Source: Liquorilactobacillus uvarum DSM 19971
Lineage (GTDB): Bacteria; Bacillota; Bacilli; Lactobacillales; Lactobacillaceae
Direction: 5' to 3'
DNA length: 64,000 nucleotides
Assembly (NCBI RefSeq): GCF_001434935.1
Contig: NZ_AZEG01000001.1
Span: 128,914 to 192,913, forward strand
Shown here: piece by piece, positions 8,973 through 18,244 of the stretch
How positions within the stretch are numbered: position 1 is the stretch's first letter
Layout: every line of letters starts with the position of its first letter
Position numbers and translations under genes: made by a program
Notes under the pieces: model-generated
What the model was told of the DNA's origin: nothing
The model's input: the letters and a program-made list of their open reading frames with translations, nothing else
Database searches by the model: none

Positions 8973-11633
8973 CTAAAGTTCTTTTTCTAGCGCTTTAATT
9001 CTTTTGTTAGTTGCCGTCAATTTTTCCTTATACCCATTTAGTTTTTCGCGTTCTTGCTCAACTACTTGTGTTGGAGCATTCGCAACAAAACGCTGATTAG
9101 ATAATTTGGACTCTCCGCGTTTAACTTCAGCCGTCAATTTTTTGACATCTTTTTGGAGACGTTTGATTTCCTCATTAAGATCTACCAAGTCAGCCAGTGG
9201 CAGATAAACTTCAGCTCCGGTAATTACAGATGTCATTGCCAGTGCGGGTGCTTCGATTGCTGCTGAAATTTCAAGCTTTTTAGGATGGCAGAAGCGTTCA
9301 ATATATTCTTTATTAGCTTCAAAAACAAGCTTTGTCTGTTCATCCTTTGTTTTGATTAAAATATCAACGGCACTTGAAAGTGGAGCATTAACCTCAGCCC
9401 GGCTATTTCGAACAGCTTTGATCAGCTCAATCAAATTTTCCATTTCACGTTCAGCTTGTGGATCAGCATACTTAGCATCGGCAACTGGATAGCTTGCTGT
9501 TACTAGTGAAGAACCTTCATGTGGCATTGATAACCAAATTTTTTCAGTAACAAACGGCATAATCGGATGCAATAAACGAACTGTCTGATCAAGTACAAAA
9601 CACAAGATATTTTGCGTGTTTTTCTTGGCTGCTTGATCATCACCATTAAGATCTTCTTTGGCCATTTCAATATACCAATCACAAAAATCGTTCCAAATAA
9701 AGTTATACAGCGCTCTTCCTGCTTCACCGAATTCAAAGCCGTCAAACAAACGAGTGACTTCAGTAATCGTGTGATTTAAGCGACTGATGATCCACTTATC
9801 GGATAATTTCCAAACTGCTTTTTCAGGCAGCTCCGCACGTGTATCATCATCCAGATTCATAATAACAAAACGACTCGCATTCCAGATTTTATTAATGAAA
9901 TTCCACGCAGCATCCATTTTTGTGTAACTAAAACGAACATCTTGACCAGGAGCAGATCCATTGGATAAGAACCACCTCAATGCATCAGCACCATATTTGT
10001 CAATCACATCCATCGGATCAATCCCATTACCAAGCGACTTACTCATTTTACGTCCCTGCTCGTCACGAATCAGCCCGTGAATCAAGACATGTTCAAATGG
10101 ACGCCGCTCGGTAAATTCAACACTCTGAAAGATCATCCGAGAAACCCAGAAGAAAATAATATCATATCCTGTAACCAAAGTATCTGTTGGGAAATAACGT
10201 TTAAAGTCTGCAGCGTTTTCATCAGGCCAACCCATCGTTGAAAATGGCCACAAGGCACTTGAGAACCATGTATCCAGCACATCGTGATCTTGTTCCCAAT
10301 TTTCACTATCCTCAGGTGCTTCTTCGCCAACATAGATTTCACCGGTCTCTTTATGATACCAAGCCGGGATCTGATGTCCCCACCATAATTGCCGTGAAAT
10401 AACCCAATCATGAATATTATTCATCCATTGTTCAAATGTATTTTCAAAACGTTCTGGAACAAACTCAACTGGATCATTAGACTTTTGATTAGCCAAAGCC
10501 GCTTTAGCCAAGGGCTCCATCTTGACGAACCATTGAGTTGACAGACGTGCTTCGACCTGAACGCCTGTCCTTTCCGAATGCCCAACACTATGAACGATTG
10601 GTTCAATCCGCAACATATAATCTTGTTCTTCAAGATCTTTAACAATTGCCTTGCGTGCTTCAAACCGGTTCATTCCTTCATATTTGCCAGCATTAGCATT
10701 CATGCTAGCATCCTCATTCATCGTATTAATACGTTTCAAATCATGTCGATTACCAACGCCAAAGTCATTAGGATCATGTGCCGGTGTGATTTTAACCATC
10801 CCTGTTCCAAATTCTGGATCAACATACTCATCAGCTATAATTGGAATATGACGGCCCTGAAGAGGAAGTACAAGTGTTTTACCAACAATATCCTTATAAC
10901 GTTTGTCACTAGGATGAACAGCTACGGCTACATCTCCCATCATTGTTTCAGGACGTGTTGTCGCAATTTCAATATAGTTTTTCCCGTTAAAAGTCGTATC
11001 ATCCGCAAATGGATACTTAACATGATAGAAAGCACCTTTGACATCTTTATGTATCACTTCAATATCTGAAAGTGCTGTCCGTGCTTTTGGATCCCAATTA
11101 ATGATATATTCCCCGCGATAAATCAATCCCTTTTGATAAAGTTTAACAAAAACCTTGCGGACAGCTTTAGACAAACCTTCGTCAAGAGTGAAACGTTCAC
11201 GGTCATAATCAAGCGACAATCCTAACTTTGCCCACTGTTTATGAATAATATCGGCATACTCATCTTTCCATTTCCACACTGTATCAATAAATTTTTCACG
11301 TCCCAGATCATAACGTGAAACACCTTGTTCAGCAAGACGTGCCTCGACTTTAGCCTGTGTTGCAATTCCAGCATGATCCATTCCTGGCAGCCATAAAGTA
11401 TCAAAGCCTTGCATTCTTTTTTGACGAATAATCATGTCTTGCAACGTCGTATCCCAAGCATGCCCTAAATGCAGTTTTCCTGTAACATTTGGTGGCGGAA
11501 TAACAATCGAATAGGGCTTGGCTTTCAAATCTCCGCTGGGTTTAAATAATTTTTGATCCAACCATGCCTGATAGCGACCGGGTTCAACTTGTTTTGGATC
11601 ATACTTAGTCGACATCGAAATTTCTTTTGTCAT
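8973..11633 (-). CDS. valS: Valyl-tRNA synthetase
   Basis: This class Ia aminoacyl-tRNA synthetase of 886 residues charges tRNA-Val. It has the HIGH motif as HLGH (55-58) and the KMSKS motif at 529-533. The editing (CP1) domain lies between them ([10 protein letters not shown] region). A tRNA-anticodon-binding helical domain follows, with a C-terminal coiled-coil arm of about 65 residues. The start at MTKEIS follows AGAGAGGA. Length is normal. It is preceded by a T-box leader with a GTA (Val) specifier and a near-consensus promoter, so uncharged tRNA-Val should induce it. Confidence 0.98.
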   Translation of the reverse strand: MTKEISMSTKYDPKQVEPGRYQAWLDQKLFKPSGDLKAKPYSIVIPPPNVTGKLHLGHAWDTTLQDMIIRQKRMQGFDTLWLPGMDHAGIATQAKVEARLAEQGVSRYDLGREKFIDTVWKWKDEYADIIHKQWAKLGLSLDYDRERFTLDEGLSKAVRKVFVKLYQKGLIYRGEYIINWDPKARTALSDIEVIHKDVKGAFYHVKYPFADDTTFNGKNYIEIATTRPETMMGDVAVAVHPSDKRYKDIVGKTLVLPLQGRHIPIIADEYVDPEFGTGMVKITPAHDPNDFGVGNRHDLKRINTMNEDASMNANAGKYEGMNRFEARKAIVKDLEEQDYMLRIEPIVHSVGHSERTGVQVEARLSTQWFVKMEPLAKAALANQKSNDPVEFVPERFENTFEQWMNNIHDWVISRQLWWGHQIPAWYHKETGEIYVGEEAPEDSENWEQDHDVLDTWFSSALWPFSTMGWPDENAADFKRYFPTDTLVTGYDIIFFWVSRMIFQSVEFTERRPFEHVLIHGLIRDEQGRKMSKSLGNGIDPMDVIDKYGADALRWFLSNGSAPGQDVRFSYTKMDAAWNFINKIWNASRFVIMNLDDDTRAELPEKAVWKLSDKWIISRLNHTITEVTRLFDGFEFGEAGRALYNFIWNDFCDWYIEMAKEDLNGDDQAAKKNTQNILCFVLDQTVRLLHPIMPFVTEKIWLSMPHEGSSLVTASYPVADAKYADPQAEREMENLIELIKAVRNSRAEVNAPLSSAVDILIKTKDEQTKLVFEANKEYIERFCHPKKLEISAAIEAPALAMTSVITGAEVYLPLADLVDLNEEIKRLQKDVKKLTAEVKRGESKLSNQRFVANAPTQVVEQEREKLNGYKEKLTATNKRIKALEKEL

Positions 11634-11663
11634 TAAAAATCATCCTCTCTAAAATTTCTAAAC

Positions 11664-11693
11664 AAAAAACGCCCTAGTAATTAAACTAGGACG
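11664..11693 (-). terminator. Conditional terminator of the valS T-box
   Basis: A 9-bp stem (CGTCCTAGT with ACTAGGGCG, one G-T pair) is followed by six Ts on the minus strand, about 30 bases before the valS start. Confidence 0.88.
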
Positions 11694-11895
11694 ACATTGC
11701 CGTGGTACCACCTAAATTGGGCTTTTAACCCCACTTAATTCCATGTTAACGAACAGGTTCCGGTTGATTCTACTAGAAAGTTTCAAACCAACAGCTCACA
11801 AGCTACCATCTAAAACCAAGCTGGGAGATATCTCAACACACTATCTCTTCTCTGTCAGACTTAATTCGTTTAGACGCTCTTGTTCATTGCTTATA
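11664..11895 (-). promoter_or_regulatory. valS T-box leader (Val specifier)
   Basis: The T-box core AGGTGGTACCACG is at 11713-11701 on the minus strand. The specifier region reads GGTAGC, giving GTA (Val) at 11806-11804, followed by a purine. The leader ends in a terminator hairpin at 11664-11693. It starts about 10 bases after a strong promoter at 11902-11930. Confidence 0.95.
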
Positions 11896-11901
11896 GGGCT
11901 T

Positions 11902-11930
11902 ATAATATCGTTGTTTAAACTGCTAGTCAA
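11902..11930 (-). promoter_or_regulatory. valS promoter
   Basis: TTGACT and TATTAT are separated by exactly 17 bases on the minus strand. This is a near-consensus sigma-A promoter just upstream of the T-box leader. It overlaps the tail of the preceding intergenic DNA and almost touches the thiI stop. Confidence 0.85.
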
Positions 11931-11938
11931 CCCTAAAA

Positions 11939-13156
11939 TTACAACAATTCCGCAAATTTATTTTCTTGCTGATTTAAGAAAGTCTCGCCATTCTTGATCT
12001 CTGAAATCTTTATACCAGTCACTGCGCGTTCAATTAAACCATCAATATCTAAACGAGCCTCATAGTCGCGAGCCTTATCGAGACGCGGTTTTGTCTTAGG
12101 GGATGGCGGTGCAAAAATTGTACAGCAATCTTCAAAAGGTTTGATCGACAAATCAAAAGTATCGATTTCCTGTGCAATCTTGATAATCTCATTTTTATCC
12201 ATTGAGACGACAGGACGTAAAATCGGCATCGTTGTAACATCGTTGATTGCCAACATGCTTTCTAATGTCTGCGAAGCAACTTGGCCCAGTGATTCTCCGT
12301 TAAAAATTGCAAGACCATCTCTTCTTTTAGCCAAAAGAGCAGCAATGCGCAGCATAAACCTTCGCTGGACCGTCATCAAATAACCAGATGGGACATCGTG
12401 TTTAACTGTTTCTTGAATTTCTGTAAATGGAACTTCAATGAATTTGATATGTCCTACATAAGGAGTCAATTTTGCAGTTAACTCCTTAGCCTTATTCAAA
12501 GCCTGCTCACTCGTATATGGTGGACTAAAGAAATGCACCATCTCAATTTCAACTCCGCGTTTCATTGCAAGATACGCTGCAACTGGAGAATCTATCCCAC
12601 CAGAAAGCATCATCATAGCCTTCCCAGCAGTCCCTACCGGCAGCCCTCCAGCACCATTAATCGTTTGACTAGATAAAAAAATACCATTTTTGCGCACTTC
12701 AACTCGTAACTTTAAATCTGGAGCTTTCATTTTGACACTAATTCCAGGGAGATTTTTTAAAATATATCCCCCTAAAATATCATTCATTTCATTAGTATCA
12801 AATTCGAAATCATGATCTGATCGACGTGTATTTATTTTGAACGTCATCCCATCAGAAAATTGGTCCTTAATCATTTCTAATGCGCGCTCTTTAACTGCTT
12901 CAATATCACGTTCAACCCTTATAGATGGGGAAAAATTTTGAATCCCAAAGACTTTTTTCAAACTAGTCATAACGGCCTCACTATTTTCACCATGTAGCTG
13001 TAGATGCATCCGATCTCGATGTGCCTTGACAACTAGATTAGGAAATTGATGCAAACTTTTACGCACATTATGTGCCAAGCGGTCAATGAAACTCCGTCGA
13101 TTTTTACCTTTTGTTGAAAGTTCGCCATAACGAACCATTATTTCAGAATATTGCAC
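11939..13156 (-). CDS. thiI: tRNA 4-thiouridine synthase ThiI
   Basis: ThiI adenylates U8 of tRNA and transfers sulfur to make 4-thiouridine. The 405-residue form lacks the C-terminal rhodanese domain, as is usual in Firmicutes. An N-terminal ferredoxin-like plus THUMP region spans about 1-165. The PP-loop SGGIDSP is at 185-191. The gene lies 24 bases after iscS, so the desulfurase most likely supplies the sulfur, as NifZ does for ThiI in Bacillus subtilis. A role in thiamine synthesis is less likely without the rhodanese domain. Confidence 0.95.
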   Translation of the reverse strand: MQYSEIMVRYGELSTKGKNRRSFIDRLAHNVRKSLHQFPNLVVKAHRDRMHLQLHGENSEAVMTSLKKVFGIQNFSPSIRVERDIEAVKERALEMIKDQFSDGMTFKINTRRSDHDFEFDTNEMNDILGGYILKNLPGISVKMKAPDLKLRVEVRKNGIFLSSQTINGAGGLPVGTAGKAMMMLSGGIDSPVAAYLAMKRGVEIEMVHFFSPPYTSEQALNKAKELTAKLTPYVGHIKFIEVPFTEIQETVKHDVPSGYLMTVQRRFMLRIAALLAKRRDGLAIFNGESLGQVASQTLESMLAINDVTTMPILRPVVSMDKNEIIKIAQEIDTFDLSIKPFEDCCTIFAPPSPKTKPRLDKARDYEARLDIDGLIERAVTGIKISEIKNGETFLNQQENKFAELL

Positions 13157-13180
13157 GTTCTTTTTCCTTTCTATACAAAA

Positions 13181-14329
13181 TCATGAATTAATTTTTTCAA
13201 AACGACTGTATAATTTATCAAATACTTTTGTGAACTCTTCTGCTTCAACAAGTGTATTGTTTTCATCAAGACTGACACGAACAGCAGATGTCGCAATTTT
13301 TGCGGGAATCGCCATCGAATTCAGTGTTCCAGAAATCTCATGTTTTTTTGATGAACAAGCACTTGTCGTTGAAATATAAATATCATGGTCTTCAAAAGCA
13401 TGTACAATCGTTTCGCCTCTAACGCCGTTGATTGTAAAACAGAGAATATGTGGTGCAAACTTGTTATTCATCTCCGAAAAGACCGTTACTTTAGGAAATT
13501 GAGTGATATGATCATAGATAAATTGCTTAATCTTGAGCTGATTTTGAACTTTTGTACTCTCAGACTCTAACAGCAAGCGTAATGCTTTTGACATCGCCGC
13601 AATTGCTGGCAAATTTTCAGTACCACTTCTCAGATTTTTTTCTTGCCCACCACCGCTCATCAGAGGTGCAATCTTGCGTCCATGTCTTTTAAACATAAAA
13701 CCAATTCCACGAGGTGCATGAAATTTATGCCCAGAGAAAGTTACAAAATCAACTCGATCATTCATAATCAATGATTGAATTCCCTTACCAATTCCTTGAA
13801 CTGCATCCACATGAAAATGAATTTTAGGGTAATCTCGCAAAACATCTGCAATTTTATCAAGCGGCTGAATTGCTCCAATCTCATTATTAACTGCCATAAT
13901 TGAAACTAAAATCGTATCTGGCCGGATAGCCTTTTTTAAATCATCAGCCGAGACATGACCATGTTTATCTACCGGTAAGTAAGTAACCTCAAAGCCAAGC
14001 TTTTCCAATTGTGCCATTGCATTCAACACAGCAGGATGCTCGATACTGGATGTGATCAGATGCTTTCCATATTCCATTTTTTCAATCGCAGTCCCTTTGA
14101 GAACCCAGTTATCTCCTTCTGTTCCCCCACTTGTAAAAAAAATCTCCCCGGATTTAACACCAAGCAGATCTGCAATTTGTTTCCGCGCTTGCTCTAGCAG
14201 ACTATATGCACTTTCACCTAGGGCATGCAGTGAAGAAGGATTACCCCAAATTTTTTGACTTACTTTCGTATATGTTTCTAATACTGCTGGAGCGACCTTT
14301 GTAGTTGCACTGTTATCTAAATATATCAT
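13181..14329 (-). CDS. Cysteine desulfurase (IscS/NifS family), partner of ThiI
   Basis: This is a PLP-dependent enzyme of 382 residues that releases sulfur from cysteine. PLP contacts are visible (SGGTEGDN at 67-74; HVDAVQG near 173). The PLP lysine is K202 in SGHKFHAP. The catalytic cysteine is C325 in STTSACSSKK. It is group I-like, with the short NifS-type flexible loop. It pairs with thiI, while SufS at 37657-38895 serves Fe-S assembly, so its main job is probably tRNA thiolation (inference from context). The ribosome site is AAGGAG and a candidate promoter is at 14404-14431. Confidence 0.94.
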   Translation of the reverse strand: MIYLDNSATTKVAPAVLETYTKVSQKIWGNPSSLHALGESAYSLLEQARKQIADLLGVKSGEIFFTSGGTEGDNWVLKGTAIEKMEYGKHLITSSIEHPAVLNAMAQLEKLGFEVTYLPVDKHGHVSADDLKKAIRPDTILVSIMAVNNEIGAIQPLDKIADVLRDYPKIHFHVDAVQGIGKGIQSLIMNDRVDFVTFSGHKFHAPRGIGFMFKRHGRKIAPLMSGGGQEKNLRSGTENLPAIAAMSKALRLLLESESTKVQNQLKIKQFIYDHITQFPKVTVFSEMNNKFAPHILCFTINGVRGETIVHAFEDHDIYISTTSACSSKKHEISGTLNSMAIPAKIATSAVRVSLDENNTLVEAEEFTKVFDKLYSRFEKINS

Positions 14330-14403
14330 TGTTAATTCTTCTGCTCCTTAGGAAAGGTATTCTGATACTTAACTCTTATTAAAAACTTCCAAATGTAAAC
14401 TTC

Positions 14404-14431
14404 ATTCTACAACACTAAAAATAAAAAACAA
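14404..14431 (-). promoter_or_regulatory. Candidate iscS-thiI promoter
   Basis: TTGTTT and TAGAAT are separated by 16 bases on the minus strand, about 75 bases before the iscS start. Confidence 0.5.
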
Positions 14432-14471
14432 ATCTCTAGTCTGCCAATAAAATATTCTACCAAAATTCATA

Positions 14472-14555
14472 GTCTAGTTACAATAGCTTTAATTATTAAT
14501 TCAGTACAAAAAACAGAAATTAAAAATTCAGCTGTTTTTAATTGTAACTATAGAC
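14472..14555. repeat. Long nested inverted repeat in the iscS-ezrA gap
   Basis: GTCTAGTTACAAT (14472-14484) is complementary to ATTGTAACTATAGAC (14541-14555) apart from a two-base bulge. An inner AT-rich hairpin (ATTAAAAA with TTTTTAAT) lies between. Together with the stronger hairpin at 14561-14604 it fills much of the 378-base space between ezrA and iscS. No gene is seen in this gap; its function is unknown. Confidence 0.6.
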
Positions 14556-14605
14556 AAAAGAGAATGCGGCTGAGATGTTACTGCCCACATCTTAGCCTGC
14601 ATTCT
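14550..14605 (-). terminator. Terminator of ezrA
   Basis: A long imperfect hairpin (AGAATGCGGCTGAGATGT with ACATCTTAGCCTGCATTCT) is followed on the minus strand by CTTTTGTC. It lies about 100 bases after the ezrA stop. Confidence 0.65.
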
Positions 14606-14707
14606 TGTTCAAATCCTACTTATCTTGCCAAAGCGAAAACAGCCCACACACGATTTGACTATTCAACTCAGTTGCCTAAAAAATACGTTTTAAAAACCTA
14701 AATGAAT

Positions 14708-16426
14708 TTAGTCCTTAGCTGGATTAGTAGCATAATATTCATCTTCTATTCTTTTATATGCACCCGGTTCAACTTTATTAACTGCTGTTGCAATTTTTTC
14801 CAAACTAGCAGCGTAGTCAAATTTGTGATTGAATAGTTCATATGCTTCAGCACTGGCATGTGCGACTTCTGGATAACGAACACGATATCGATTAGCATAT
14901 TGCAGTAAGAGCTCCGCTAGTGAAGAACTAGCGATAATGTCGTTTGTTTTTTCACCTAAAACATCCACATCTGCCTGAATATTTATCATAGTCTTAGTTA
15001 TCTCATCCATATTAATTTGAATCTTATTAATATCCTGGTCAAGCTGCTCAATCTCATCACTGACTCTATAAAAATAATCTAGGTATTCTTTAGTCAAGCC
15101 AGGCAAATTTAGTTTTTCAATTTCCCGTTTGAGACGATGAATCTCAAAATCAAATTCTAAAAGAGCTTCCTTTGCTTCTTGCTCTTCACGCCATAATCCC
15201 TGTACACTTTTACTTATAGCTGCTTGTTTTTCTTCAATATCCTTCAAATCAACTACTTGCTTTTTCTGTTGCTCTAAAGTCTCTGAATAAACAACCTCGC
15301 CCTTTTCTGCTTTTTCCTGATATTGTTTAAAATGATTGGCAATAGCCTTAAGTTGTCCATCCAACTTATGTCCATTCTCCAATTCATTATGGTTGAAAGT
15401 ATAATTTTGATTGAGCCTGTCTAACTCAATCAACAAATCACGCTGCTGCTTTTCAGCATGTTCAATAAATTTTTTCAAACTTGGTACATTTTTTTCAACT
15501 GCTGCCCGAGCTTTTAATTCCTGCTCAAGTTCGTCATAAAGAGCATTTATTCCAGAATCAAGCTGTTTATCACATTTAACTGCCTCTGCCACTTGAAGTT
15601 TCTTCAAATTAACAACATTTTCGCCTAATAAGTTACGCAACTCAGAGACACTTCTTTTAATATCTGTTTTAAATGCATATTTTTGCGCAACCAATTGTTC
15701 ATGACCTTCGCTAATCTCAGCAAGTTGGTCAGGAAAAATATTTTTCAGGTTTCTATATAAGGGCGGAATCTGTTCCAATTCTTGTTCCAAAGCAGCTGTC
15801 TTTTTTTCAAGGCCAACCAATAATTCACTAGCTTTGACATAGTCACCTTGCTTAGCAATTTCAGCATAATGGTCAAAATCAGTCTCAATCTGGGCCAAAT
15901 TTTCTTCCAACAAATCAACACTTGGACCATACGAAAAATTTTTTGCCAATAAAGTTTTGCGAAGTTCTCGATATTTTTCTTCTAATTCTTTTAATTTTTT
16001 CTGATGTTCTTCGTTGTCCTTTTTTACATCACTAATTTCAAGTTTAGTTTTTTCCGCTAATTTTTTTGCATCCTCCATTTTTAACCTAATATTTTTGAGC
16101 TCACTGCCCACTTGAAAAAATTTATAGCGCATGTTAGCTCCCGCGATTTCATCCAAATGCTCAGAAAATTCTGGCAACTGATGGTTAACCATATAAAGAT
16201 AACCTTGTTTTGTCTCTTCGAATAACGACAAGCTTTTCCCTGCCAATTTTATCTGCTCAGCACTCGCAATACTTGTATGTAACGGTGAGTTTACAAGCTC
16301 GCTTATCTGTTTTTGAATACGTGCTATTTCTCCGCTATTCTTACGCTGTATGTAAAAAAAAGAAAAATATGCTATTATTGCAACTATAACGATTATGCTC
16401 AAAACTAGTGTCATATGATCCCACAC
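14708..16426 (-). CDS. ezrA: Septation ring formation regulator EzrA
   Basis: EzrA is a membrane-anchored, spectrin-like regulator of FtsZ ring assembly in Firmicutes. The 572-residue protein has one N-terminal transmembrane helix (about residues 7-27) and is then almost entirely charged helical coiled coil, the hallmark of the family. The typical length is about 570. The start MWDHMTLVLSI is supported by AGGAG upstream. It is read divergently from the fRMsr gene, with an extended -10 at 16511-16519. Synteny rpsD-fRMsr-ezrA-iscS-thiI is common in lactobacilli. Confidence 0.95.
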   Translation of the reverse strand: MWDHMTLVLSIIVIVAIIAYFSFFYIQRKNSGEIARIQKQISELVNSPLHTSIASAEQIKLAGKSLSLFEETKQGYLYMVNHQLPEFSEHLDEIAGANMRYKFFQVGSELKNIRLKMEDAKKLAEKTKLEISDVKKDNEEHQKKLKELEEKYRELRKTLLAKNFSYGPSVDLLEENLAQIETDFDHYAEIAKQGDYVKASELLVGLEKKTAALEQELEQIPPLYRNLKNIFPDQLAEISEGHEQLVAQKYAFKTDIKRSVSELRNLLGENVVNLKKLQVAEAVKCDKQLDSGINALYDELEQELKARAAVEKNVPSLKKFIEHAEKQQRDLLIELDRLNQNYTFNHNELENGHKLDGQLKAIANHFKQYQEKAEKGEVVYSETLEQQKKQVVDLKDIEEKQAAISKSVQGLWREEQEAKEALLEFDFEIHRLKREIEKLNLPGLTKEYLDYFYRVSDEIEQLDQDINKIQINMDEITKTMINIQADVDVLGEKTNDIIASSSLAELLLQYANRYRVRYPEVAHASAEAYELFNHKFDYAASLEKIATAVNKVEPGAYKRIEDEYYATNPAKD

Positions 16427-16510
16427 TCCTAATTATCACCATTGATTCTCTTTTTAGTTGTTAATGTTCCAATTTGTACCCGACCCCTATACTATAGTAA
16501 CTCAATTTTG

Positions 16511-16519
16511 ATTATAGCA
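16511..16519 (-). promoter_or_regulatory. Extended -10 promoter of ezrA
   Basis: TGCTATAAT on the minus strand lies about 85 bases before the ezrA start. No strong -35 is present. Confidence 0.5.
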
Positions 16520-16582
16520 TAGTCATCCCATTGATACACATGATAATACAACAATAATCACATTTCTCGGAGGTTTTTAGCA

Positions 16583-17035
16583 GTGAAAAATTCATTATTA
16601 AGCCAACAACTAGATGCTTTATTAGAAAATGAAAAAAATCTGGTTGCCAATCTATCAAACACTTCCGCGCTTCTGGCTGAATCTTTAGGCGATATTAACT
16701 GGGTTGGTTTCTATTTATACGATGAAGATCAAAATGAGCTGGTCCTTGGACCTTTCCAGGGAAAAGTTGCTTGTATGCACGTTGCTATCGGTAAAGGTGT
16801 TTGCGGAACAGCCTTTTCTTTGCAAAAAACACAGCGCATCAAAAATGTTCACGAATTTCCTGGACATATTGCCTGTGATTCAGCGAGTATGTCTGAACTT
16901 GTAATTCCTATATCAAGCAATACAAAAAAATGGGGGGTTCTCGATATTGACTCACCTATTGCTAGTCGTTTTACAGAAGAGGATGAAAAGCTCATTGAAG
17001 AATTTGTAGAAACTTTAATTAAGCACTTATCATAG
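16583..17035 (+). CDS. Free methionine-(R)-sulfoxide reductase (GAF domain)
   Basis: The 150-residue single GAF-domain protein reduces free methionine-R-sulfoxide in the cytosol. All three cysteines of the family are present: C64 (KVACMH), C74 (KGVCGT) and C98 (HIACDS). The DINWVGFYLYD and VLDIDSP segments are typical of the YtsP/fRMsr group. The ribosome site CGGAGG is 8 bases before the ATG. It is transcribed away from ezrA and toward rpsD, but rpsD has its own strong promoter. Confidence 0.93.
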   Translation: MKNSLLSQQLDALLENEKNLVANLSNTSALLAESLGDINWVGFYLYDEDQNELVLGPFQGKVACMHVAIGKGVCGTAFSLQKTQRIKNVHEFPGHIACDSASMSELVIPISSNTKKWGVLDIDSPIASRFTEEDEKLIEEFVETLIKHLS

Positions 17036-17048
17036 CGTGTCAGTAAGC

Positions 17049-17077
17049 TTGACTAATCAAGAAAAATCAGCTATACT
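17049..17077 (+). promoter_or_regulatory. rpsD promoter
   Basis: TTGACT and TATACT are separated by 17 bases, a near-consensus sigma-A promoter. Transcription should start near 17084, leaving a 170-base leader before rpsD. Confidence 0.85.
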
Positions 17078-17083
17078 CGCCAT

Positions 17084-17240
17084 TGTGTAAAATAATGCAG
17101 CGGTATGCGGTAAGCTCGTCAACAGTTCGTTGCCTATATTGGTCAATCAGTACCTCTTCGGCTGCAAGAGTGAACATTGCAGAACGAAATGCACGAATAC
17201 AAAGTATACATCGGATTATTTTACTCCAAAATAAATTATT
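17084..17240 (+). ncRNA. rpsD 5' leader, probable S4-binding autoregulatory RNA
   Basis: About 157 bases of untranslated leader with several GC-rich complementary stretches lie between the promoter and the rpsD ribosome site. Firmicutes rpsD mRNAs are known to be autoregulated by S4 through a leader structure. The assignment to that class is by position and inference; the fold was not computed. A small reading frame in this stretch looks incidental. Confidence 0.55.
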
Positions 17241-17252
17241 GGAGGATTTCTT

Positions 17253-17861
17253 ATGTCTCGTTATACAGGTTCAAGTTGGAAAGTTTCTCGTCGCTTGGGT
17301 ATCTCACTCAGCGGTACAGGTAAAGAATTAGCTCGTCGCCCATATGCACCAGGTGAACATGGGCAAAATAATCGTCGTAAATTATCTGAATATGGTTTGC
17401 AATTACGTGAAAAGCAAAAGTTACGTATGATTTATGGCCTTTCAGAACGTCAGTTCTCTAACTTATTCCAAAAAGCTGGTAAAATCCGCGAAGGTCGTCA
17501 CGGCGATAACTTCATGATTTTACTCGAACGTCGTTTAGACAATGTTGTTTATCGCTTAGGTTTGGCAACAACACGTCGCCAAGCTCGTCAGTTGGTAAAC
17601 CATGGTCACATTACTGTTGATGGAAAACGTGTTGATATTCCTTCATATGAAGTTAAAGTTGGACAAGTTATTTCATTACGTGAAAAATCAAAAAATCTTC
17701 AGATTGTCAAAGATGCTATGGAAGCAATCGTTGGCCGCCCACAATTTGTTTCATTTGATGAAGACAAATTAGAAGGTTCATTAGTTCGTTTACCAGAACG
17801 TGAAGAACTTGAAGGCGAAGTTGATGAAGCTCTTATCGTTGAATACTATAACAAACTTTAA
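17253..17861 (+). CDS. rpsD: 30S ribosomal protein S4
   Basis: S4 is a primary 16S rRNA binder and an assembly and accuracy protein of the small subunit. The 202-residue length is typical. The N-terminal segment [15 protein letters not shown] lacks the zinc-binding cysteines and so is the C-minus form. The S4 RNA-binding domain is [35 protein letters not shown], about residues 91-125. It is a single-gene unit with its own promoter, leader and terminator. It is probably feedback-regulated by its product. Confidence 0.98.
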   Translation: MSRYTGSSWKVSRRLGISLSGTGKELARRPYAPGEHGQNNRRKLSEYGLQLREKQKLRMIYGLSERQFSNLFQKAGKIREGRHGDNFMILLERRLDNVVYRLGLATTRRQARQLVNHGHITVDGKRVDIPSYEVKVGQVISLREKSKNLQIVKDAMEAIVGRPQFVSFDEDKLEGSLVRLPEREELEGEVDEALIVEYYNKL

Positions 17862-17882
17862 TTAGACAATTTGTTGTCAGAG

Positions 17883-17911
17883 GTCAGACCTTTCGGGTCT
17901 GGCTTTTTTTA
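17883..17911 (+). terminator. rpsD terminator
   Basis: An 8-bp GC-rich stem (GTCAGACC with GGTCTGGC) with a TTTCG loop is followed by eight Ts, 22 bases after the rpsD stop. Confidence 0.95.
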
Positions 17912-18003
17912 TCCAATTAATTATTTTGGCGGCTTTGCTATTAGACCTGTTGAATAGTTACCTGTACATGGGTATGTAAAACTCGACTGCAACTTAATTT
18001 TCA

Positions 18004-18055
18004 GCAAAAAAAGTTGGAATGCCGAATAAAAAATTCAGCTTACCAACTTTTTTGC
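18004..18055. terminator. Bidirectional terminator between rpsD and the GshAB-like gene
   Basis: GCAAAAAAAGTTGG pairs with CCAACTTTTTTGC around an inner GAAT/ATTC helix, with A and T runs on both sides. It separates two convergent genes. The rest of the 17912-18244 gap shows no gene. Confidence 0.8.
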
Positions 18056-18244
18056 GTGAACGATGTCAAAACACCAATTTTGCAACAAATTCCTTTAAGT
18101 TTAAAGCACATTTTTTTGATGCTAATGTAATTTCAAGATCAAACTTTTCGCTTAGCCTCGTATCGTTTGTAGTTAAAACTAATAATATTAGCAATTTATA
18201 TAGTAGTGTAAATTTTAGAGCTCAAAACTTCCTTCAATATAGTT

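Noticed and set aside
10578-11069. 163-codon plus-strand frame inside valS
   Set aside because: It is antisense to a well-conserved part of valS, has no ribosome site, and its translation (Cys, Phe and Ile rich, no motif) looks like a shadow.
11743-11997. Plus-strand frame across the valS T-box leader
   Set aside because: It lies in stem I of the leader on the opposite strand and has no family resemblance.
17083-17331. 82-codon frame overlapping the rpsD leader and start
   Set aside because: Overlaps rpsD in another frame with no ribosome site; better explained as leader RNA.
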